Shown: positions 59,738-64,000 of the stretch, piece by piece
Position numbering within the stretch: the stretch's first letter is position 1
Layout: the number at the start of each line of letters is the position of its first letter
Assembly: GCF_900091415.1 (NCBI RefSeq)
Contig: NZ_FMHU01000002.1
Coordinates: forward strand, 1,612,001 to 1,676,000
Source of the DNA: Micromonospora inyonensis
Lineage (GTDB): Bacteria > Actinomycetota > Actinomycetes > Mycobacteriales > Micromonosporaceae
Direction: 5' to 3'
Length of the DNA: 64,000 nucleotides
The notes under the pieces: model-generated
The model's database searches: none
What the model saw: the letters and a program-made list of their open reading frames with translations, nothing else
Told to the model about the DNA's origin: nothing
Position numbers and translations under genes: made by a program

Positions 59738-61435
59738 ATGAAGGTCTCGGCGGGCTCGGGCGACCGGTACGTGGTCGGCATCGACTTCGGCACGCTGTCC
59801 GGCCGGGCGTTGGTGGTCCGGATCGACGACGGCGCCGAACTGGGCACGGCGGTGCACCAGTACCGGCACGGCGTCATGGACACGGTGCTGGCCGCCGATG
59901 GTCGACCGCTGCCCGCCGACTGGGCGCTCCAGGACCCGGAGGACTACCGGGACGTGCTGCGGCACGCCGTCCCGGCCGCGCTGGCGGCCAGCGGTGTCGA
60001 CCCGGCCCGGGTGGTCGGCGTCGGCGTCGACGTCACCGCCTGCACCGTGTTGCCCACCCTCGCCGACGGCACCCCCCTCTGCGAGCTGCCCGAACTGCGC
60101 AGCCGCCCGCACGCCTGGGTCAAGTTGTGGAAGCACCACGCCGCCCAACCCCAGGCGGACCGGATCAACGCCCTGGCCCACGAACGCGACGAACCGTGGA
60201 TCGGCCGGTACGGCGGCAGGATCTCCGCCGAGTGGCAGTACGCCAAGGGGCTGCAACTGCTGGAGGAGGATCCGGAGATCTACCACCGGGCCGACCGGTG
60301 GATCGAGGCCGCCGACTGGATCGTCTGGCAGCTCTGCGGCGTCGAGACCCGCAACGTCTGCGCCGCCGGCTACAAGGGCATCCACCAGGACGGCCGGTAT
60401 CCGTCCCGTGACTACCTCGCCGCGCTGCACCCCGACTTCGCCGATTTCGTCGCCAAGCTGAACGGCCCGCTGGCCCCGCTGGGCGCGCGGGCCGGCGGCC
60501 TCACCGCCCGGGCGGCGGCCTGGACCGGCCTGTCCGAGGGCGTCGCCGTCGCGGTCGGCAACGTCGACGCCCACGTCACCGCCGCCGCCGCGCAGGGCCT
60601 CGAACCGGGTCGGCTGGTCGCCATCATGGGCACCTCGACCTGCCTCGTGGTCAACGGGACCCGGCCGGCGGAGGTGACCGGCATGTGCGGCGTCGTCGAC
60701 GGCGGGATCAGCGCCGGCTCCTGGGGCTACGAGGCCGGGCAGAGCGCGGTGGGCGACATCTTCGGCTGGTTCGTCGCGCACGCCGCGCCGGCCGGGTACG
60801 CCTCGCACGAGGCGCTGACCGAGGCTGCCGCCGCGCAACCCGTCGGCGCGCACGGCCTGGTGGCGCTGGACTGGTGGAACGGCAACCGGTCCCTGCTGGT
60901 CAACCACGACCTCAGCGGCGTGGTGGTCGGGCTGACCCTGGCCACCCGCCCGCCGGACGTCTACCGCGCGCTGCTGGAGTCCACCGCGTACGGCACCCGC
61001 ATGATCATCGAGGCGTTCGCCGAGGCGGGAGTCCCGGTGCGCGAGCTGATCGTCGCCGGGGGGCTCACCGGCAACCGCCTGCTCATGCAGATCTACGCCG
61101 ACGTCACGAAACGCCCGCTGGGCATCGTCGGGTCGACCCAGGGGCCGGCGCTGGGCTCGGCGATCCACGCGGCGGTCGCCGCCGGGGCGTACCCCGACGT
61201 GCCGGCCGCCTCGGCGGCGATGGGCCGGGTCGACCGGGACGTGTACCAGCCGGACCCGGAGCGGGCCCGCGCCTACGACGCGCTGTACGCCGAGTACCGG
61301 CGGCTGCACGACCACTTCGGCCGGGGCGCCGAGGACATGCTCCTGCGCCTGCGTGCCATCCGCAACGCCGCCCGCCGGGCGGCGGACCCCGACCCGGCCG
61401 GCCCGGCCGCAGTTTCCCTGGGGGTGGTGGCATGA
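59738..61435 (+). CDS. araB: Ribulokinase
   Basis: 565 aa from ATG 59738. FGGY kinase with VVGIDFGTLSGRALVV at the N-terminus, GVGVDVTACTVLPTL, WVKLWKHHAAQPQADRIN, GTSTCLVVNG and the C-terminal VAGGLTGNRLLMQIYADVTK. Full family length. It phosphorylates L-ribulose in L-arabinose catabolism. Its stop TGA overlaps an ATG at 61432, presumably the original araD start, but IS110-type DNA follows immediately, so this kinase has lost its pathway partners here. Confidence 0.94.
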   Translation: MKVSAGSGDRYVVGIDFGTLSGRALVVRIDDGAELGTAVHQYRHGVMDTVLAADGRPLPADWALQDPEDYRDVLRHAVPAALAASGVDPARVVGVGVDVTACTVLPTLADGTPLCELPELRSRPHAWVKLWKHHAAQPQADRINALAHERDEPWIGRYGGRISAEWQYAKGLQLLEEDPEIYHRADRWIEAADWIVWQLCGVETRNVCAAGYKGIHQDGRYPSRDYLAALHPDFADFVAKLNGPLAPLGARAGGLTARAAAWTGLSEGVAVAVGNVDAHVTAAAAQGLEPGRLVAIMGTSTCLVVNGTRPAEVTGMCGVVDGGISAGSWGYEAGQSAVGDIFGWFVAHAAPAGYASHEALTEAAAAQPVGAHGLVALDWWNGNRSLLVNHDLSGVVVGLTLATRPPDVYRALLESTAYGTRMIIEAFAEAGVPVRELIVAGGLTGNRLLMQIYADVTKRPLGIVGSTQGPALGSAIHAAVAAGAYPDVPAASAAMGRVDRDVYQPDPERARAYDALYAEYRRLHDHFGRGAEDMLLRLRAIRNAARRAADPDPAGPAAVSLGVVA

Positions 61436-61446
61436 GTTGCCCTGTG

Positions 61447-62691
61447 TCAAGCCGCCACTTGATGATCTTGTTTGAGCAGGTGTTGGAGGGCTCGGTGGCG
61501 GTCCGGGTCGTAGGGGGTGTTGGTGGTCCAGCACTTCCAGATGATGTCCAGCCAGGCGCGGGCCAGGATACGGACCGCGTGGGGATGGTCGTGGCCGCGG
61601 GCTCGGGCTCGTTGGTAGAGGTCGGCGGCCCAGGGGTTGGCGTGGCGGCTGTCACCGGCAAAGTCGCAGACGGCGTCGCGCAGTTGTTTGTCCACGGCCC
61701 AGCGGAAGGTCACGATGCGGACTTTGCCGGATTCGCGGGTCGAGGGTGCGACGCCGGCGAGGCAGGCCAGGGACGCCGGGGTGGGGAACCGGCCGCGGGC
61801 GTCGCCGATCTCGGCGAGCAGCCGGGCGGCGCGGACGGTGCCGGAGCGGGGCAGGCTGGTGAAGATGTCCCGGTCGGGGTGCAGGTCGAGGGCTTCGGTG
61901 ATCTGCTGGTTCAGGGCGTCGATCTGGGCCACGATGGCGGCCAGGGTGGCGAGGTAGGCGCGGGTGATGCCGGCCAGGGTCTGTCCGTAGTTTCCGGTGG
62001 CGCCGCGAGGCGCGGCGTCGATGCGGGCGTGCAGCACGGCTGGGTCGGTGCGGCCGCAGTAGCTCGCGCTCTTCAGCCAGGCGGCCAGGCGCTTGGGCGA
62101 CAGCCAGTCCAGGGCATCCTGGGTGGTGAACCGGGTCAGGAACTGCCGGCTGATCGACGAGTCGATCTCGTTGAACAGCTCGACAGTGGCCGGCAGCGTC
62201 GTGGCCAGGTGGGCGCGCAGCTGGTTGGCGACCGCGATGCGGTGGGCGACCAGGTCTTTGCGAGCGCGGCACAGCTTGCGCAGCCCGGTGGTTGTCTCGC
62301 TGTCCAGCACGAGCGGGGTCAGCCGGCGCCGGTCGGTGCGGACGGTGTCGGCCAGGACGTAGGCGTCAAACCGGTCGTCCTTGTTCCCGGCCGAGCCGTA
62401 CCGTCGGCGCAGTGCCTTGACCTGCGAGGGTGGGATCACGTACACGGTCGTGTCGGCGGCCAGCAACGCATCTACGATCGGCCCGTCCGGGCGTTCGATG
62501 CCGACCGCGTCCACCCGATGCCGGTCAAGCAGGTCGATCAGCCGTCTCAGGCCGGTCCTGGTGTATTTCAGCGCCAGCCGCTCCAGCGGCTCACCGTCGG
62601 CGTCGACCACGCAGACCGCGTAGTCGTCCTTGGCCCAGTCCACCCCGGCCGAGTTGCCTCGCGCCGGCACGGCGGTGTCGGTCACACTCAT
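61447..62691 (-). CDS. IS110-family DEDD transposase
   Basis: 414 aa from ATG 62691. N-terminal RuvC-like DEDD domain: GVDWAKDDYAVCVVDADGEP (first Asp), AVGIERPDGPIVDALLAADT (Glu) and AGNKDDRFDAYVLADTVRTD (Asp pair). C-terminal IS116/IS110/IS902 domain: FTSLPRSGTVRAARLLAEIGD, SLACLAGVAPSTRESGK with the catalytic Ser. It appears intact and may be active. Confidence 0.93.
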   Translation of the reverse strand: MSVTDTAVPARGNSAGVDWAKDDYAVCVVDADGEPLERLALKYTRTGLRRLIDLLDRHRVDAVGIERPDGPIVDALLAADTTVYVIPPSQVKALRRRYGSAGNKDDRFDAYVLADTVRTDRRRLTPLVLDSETTTGLRKLCRARKDLVAHRIAVANQLRAHLATTLPATVELFNEIDSSISRQFLTRFTTQDALDWLSPKRLAAWLKSASYCGRTDPAVLHARIDAAPRGATGNYGQTLAGITRAYLATLAAIVAQIDALNQQITEALDLHPDRDIFTSLPRSGTVRAARLLAEIGDARGRFPTPASLACLAGVAPSTRESGKVRIVTFRWAVDKQLRDAVCDFAGDSRHANPWAADLYQRARARGHDHPHAVRILARAWLDIIWKCWTTNTPYDPDRHRALQHLLKQDHQVAA

Positions 62692-62930
62692 AGTTGCCTC
62701 TCCGCTGCGCTACCAGTGGGGAAGCACCTGGCGGTTCCGGGACACCACTGCCGGTCGCTCATTGAGCGGCGCTCGATGGCGCATAGCCCTGTTGCCAGTC
62801 GGGGTGTCCCGGGCCGCCGGGCCTCGCAGAACTCATGCTGGACCTCGAAGGTCGAGCGAGCTGGGCGATGGCCCGACGGTCACCGGTGCACTCGAACCAA
62901 CCTCAGCTCGAGTGAGACAAGGGTGCACCA
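62692..62930 (-). ncRNA. Candidate bridge/seek RNA region of the IS110 element
   Basis: The 240 bp upstream of the transposase have no gene and hold several short inverted repeats (for example GGCCTCG/CGAGGTC-type arms near 62820-62855). In IS110-group elements this side encodes a structured RNA that chooses target and donor sites. Assignment rests on position and family knowledge only. Confidence 0.35.
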
Positions 62931-62944
62931 ATGAGCGAGCGCGG

Positions 62945-63551
62945 CCTCGCCGCACGCGGTGAGGGGGACTGGAAGACCTCGGTGCTGGTGCACACGCTCA
63001 AGGCGATGTCGGTCGGCACCGACGGCGGGACGTCCTTCATGGAGGACTACACCTACGACCTGACCCCCGGTCGGGAACTCGTCCTCGGCGCGCACCCGCT
63101 CGAGGTCTGCCCGAGCATCGCCGCCGGGACGCCGACCGTGGAGATCCACCCGCTGGGCATCGGCGGCCGGGAGGATCCGATCCGGCTGGTCTTCGACGCC
63201 CGGCCCGGCCCGGCGGTGGTGCTCGGCCTGGCCGACCTGGGGGAGCGGTTCCGCCTGGTCGCCAACGAGATCGACGTGGTCGCCCCGCCGGAGCCCCTGC
63301 CGAGGCTGCCGGTGGCCCGGGCGGTGTGGCGGCCCCGACCGAACCTGGCCGCCTCGGCGGAGGCGTGGCTCACCGCGGGCGCGCCGCACCACACGGTGCT
63401 GTCGCAGGCGGTCGGGGTCGAGGAACTGCACGACCTGACCGAGGTGGTCGCCACCGAACTGGTGGTCATCGACGCCGCGACCACCACCCGGAGGCTGACC
63501 GACGAACTCCGGTGGAACCAGGCCTACCACCGCCTGGCCCGGGGGTTCTGA
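62945..63551 (+). pseudogene. araA: C-terminal remnant of L-arabinose isomerase
   Basis: The frame up to the stop at 63551 is the last ~200 residues of Ara[37 protein letters not shown] (catalytic Glu), [15 protein letters not shown] (metal His) and [15 protein letters not shown] (metal His). The first 290-300 residues and the whole of araD are missing. The IS110 element lies at the join. Codons remain clean, so the loss looks recent. Confidence 0.88.
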
Positions 63552-63614
63552 AGCACCACGCCCGCCAGCGGCTCGAATTGATCACGGCCGGCTACGATCT
63601 CGAGGAGGGGTGTC

Positions 63615-64000
63615 ATGGGGCAGCAGCCGGCCGCGAAGGCCGCGGTGATGAGTGACGTCGCACGGCTCGCCGGTGTGTCGCACCAGACCGTGTCCCGGGT
63701 GCTCAACAACCACCCGAGCGTCCGCCAGGAGACCCGGGAACGGGTGCTGCGCGCGGTGCGTCAGCTCAACTACCGGCCCAACGCCCTGGCCCGTGGGCTC
63801 GCCGGCCGGCGCTCCCGGGTCATCGGCGTGGTCAGCTTCGACACCATCCTGTACGGCCCGGCGGCCACCCTGCTCGGCATCGAGCGCGCCGCCCGGGCTG
63901 CCGGCTACGGCATCAGCATCGTCACCCTGGAACGGCTCGACCGGGCCGGGATGAGGTCGGCCCTCGACGCGCTGACCGAGCAGTCGGTGGCCGGGGTGGT
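63615..64000 (+). CDS. LacI-family regulator, partial (runs off the window)
   Basis: From ATG 63615, behind GAGGAGGGG, the frame reads [40 protein letters not shown] and then [20 protein letters not shown], to the window end (128 codons). Clear LacI HTH and hinge ([10 protein letters not shown]). It follows the araA remnant in the same direction and may govern a neighbouring sugar operon beyond the window. Confidence 0.88.
   Translation, partial: MGQQPAAKAAVMSDVARLAGVSHQTVSRVLNNHPSVRQETRERVLRAVRQLNYRPNALARGLAGRRSRVIGVVSFDTILYGPAATLLGIERAARAAGYGISIVTLERLDRAGMRSALDALTEQSVAGV

Larger units (their letters stand above)
61437..62930 (-). mobile_element. IS110-family insertion sequence
   Basis: One transposase gene on the minus strand, only about 10 bp of element DNA on its 3' side and about 240 bp on its 5' side. 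No clear terminal repeats, as usual for IS110. A long 5' non-coding end is where the guiding (bridge/seek) RNA is encoded in IS110-group elements. Ends are approximate: the left at the araB/araD junction, the right just before the araA remnant. Confidence 0.8.

Overview
The window looks like chromosomal DNA of a very high-GC, sporulating-type actinomycete, most likely in the Micromonosporaceae. This is an inference from base composition, the dense use of GTG starts, several probable leaderless genes (a TAnnnT box 7-8 nt before the start codon), and family content: an F420-type LLM oxidoreductase, a spore photoproduct lyase-like radical SAM protein, many LacI/TetR regulators and secreted cell-wall hydrolases. 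No rRNA, tRNA, CRISPR array, prophage or replication origin was seen.

Layout. 1-5.7 kb: a partial unknown gene, a Tat-exported peptidoglycan amidase, two small zinc-ribbon-like unknowns, a band-7 protein, a YchJ-type protein and an RNase HI gene with an in-frame TGA. 6-8 kb: decayed genes (N-truncated sugar ABC ATPase, its permease, N-truncated FMN reductase). 8-18.6 kb: SPL-like radical SAM protein, SnoaL-like protein, a TetR regulator diverging from an exporter operon, an HD (ppGpp-hydrolase-like) protein, a large membrane-anchored NACHT-type NTPase and a LacI regulator. 18.7-24.3 kb: a broken sugar isomerase, then a cobalamin riboswitch controlling a corrinoid-type ABC transporter followed by a frameshifted CbiX-ferredoxin gene and a second ferredoxin-like gene, then a pentapeptide-repeat protein. 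24.4-31.8 kb: scrambled glucanase remnants, an iron region (fetB-like permease, IdeR/DtxR-like box, RhtX-like MFS transporter, DUF2470 protein), an AI-2E transporter, a fatty-acid desaturase and a secreted amidase.

32.2-44.5 kb is the most coherent functional block. A PucR regulator sits between two diverging transcription units that together encode an amino-acid ABC transporter, an isoaspartyl dipeptidase (IadA), an arginase-family ureohydrolase, an argininosuccinate lyase-like enzyme, a dimethylargininase-like enzyme and ornithine aminotransferase, plus two oxidoreductases. Stop/start overlaps tie four of the enzymes together. I propose that it imports and degrades beta-aspartyl-arginine (the cyanophycin dipeptide) or a related arginine conjugate.

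46.8-53.6 kb is an insertion-sequence hot spot. Two 1012-bp IS5-family (ISL2-like) copies and one 1730-bp IS4-family element, each with its own target duplication, have split a secreted alpha-amylase gene and a DJ-1/PfpI gene; the latter can be rejoined exactly across both insertions. 53.8-58.4 kb: FAD monooxygenase, GH16 glucanase with ricin-type lectin domain, an HTH-DUF4180 gene pair and a YnfA-type membrane protein. 58.5-64 kb: an arabinose locus (LacI/AraR-like regulator, araB, remnant of araA, second LacI regulator) in which araD and the first part of araA have been lost and an IS110 element sits at the junction.
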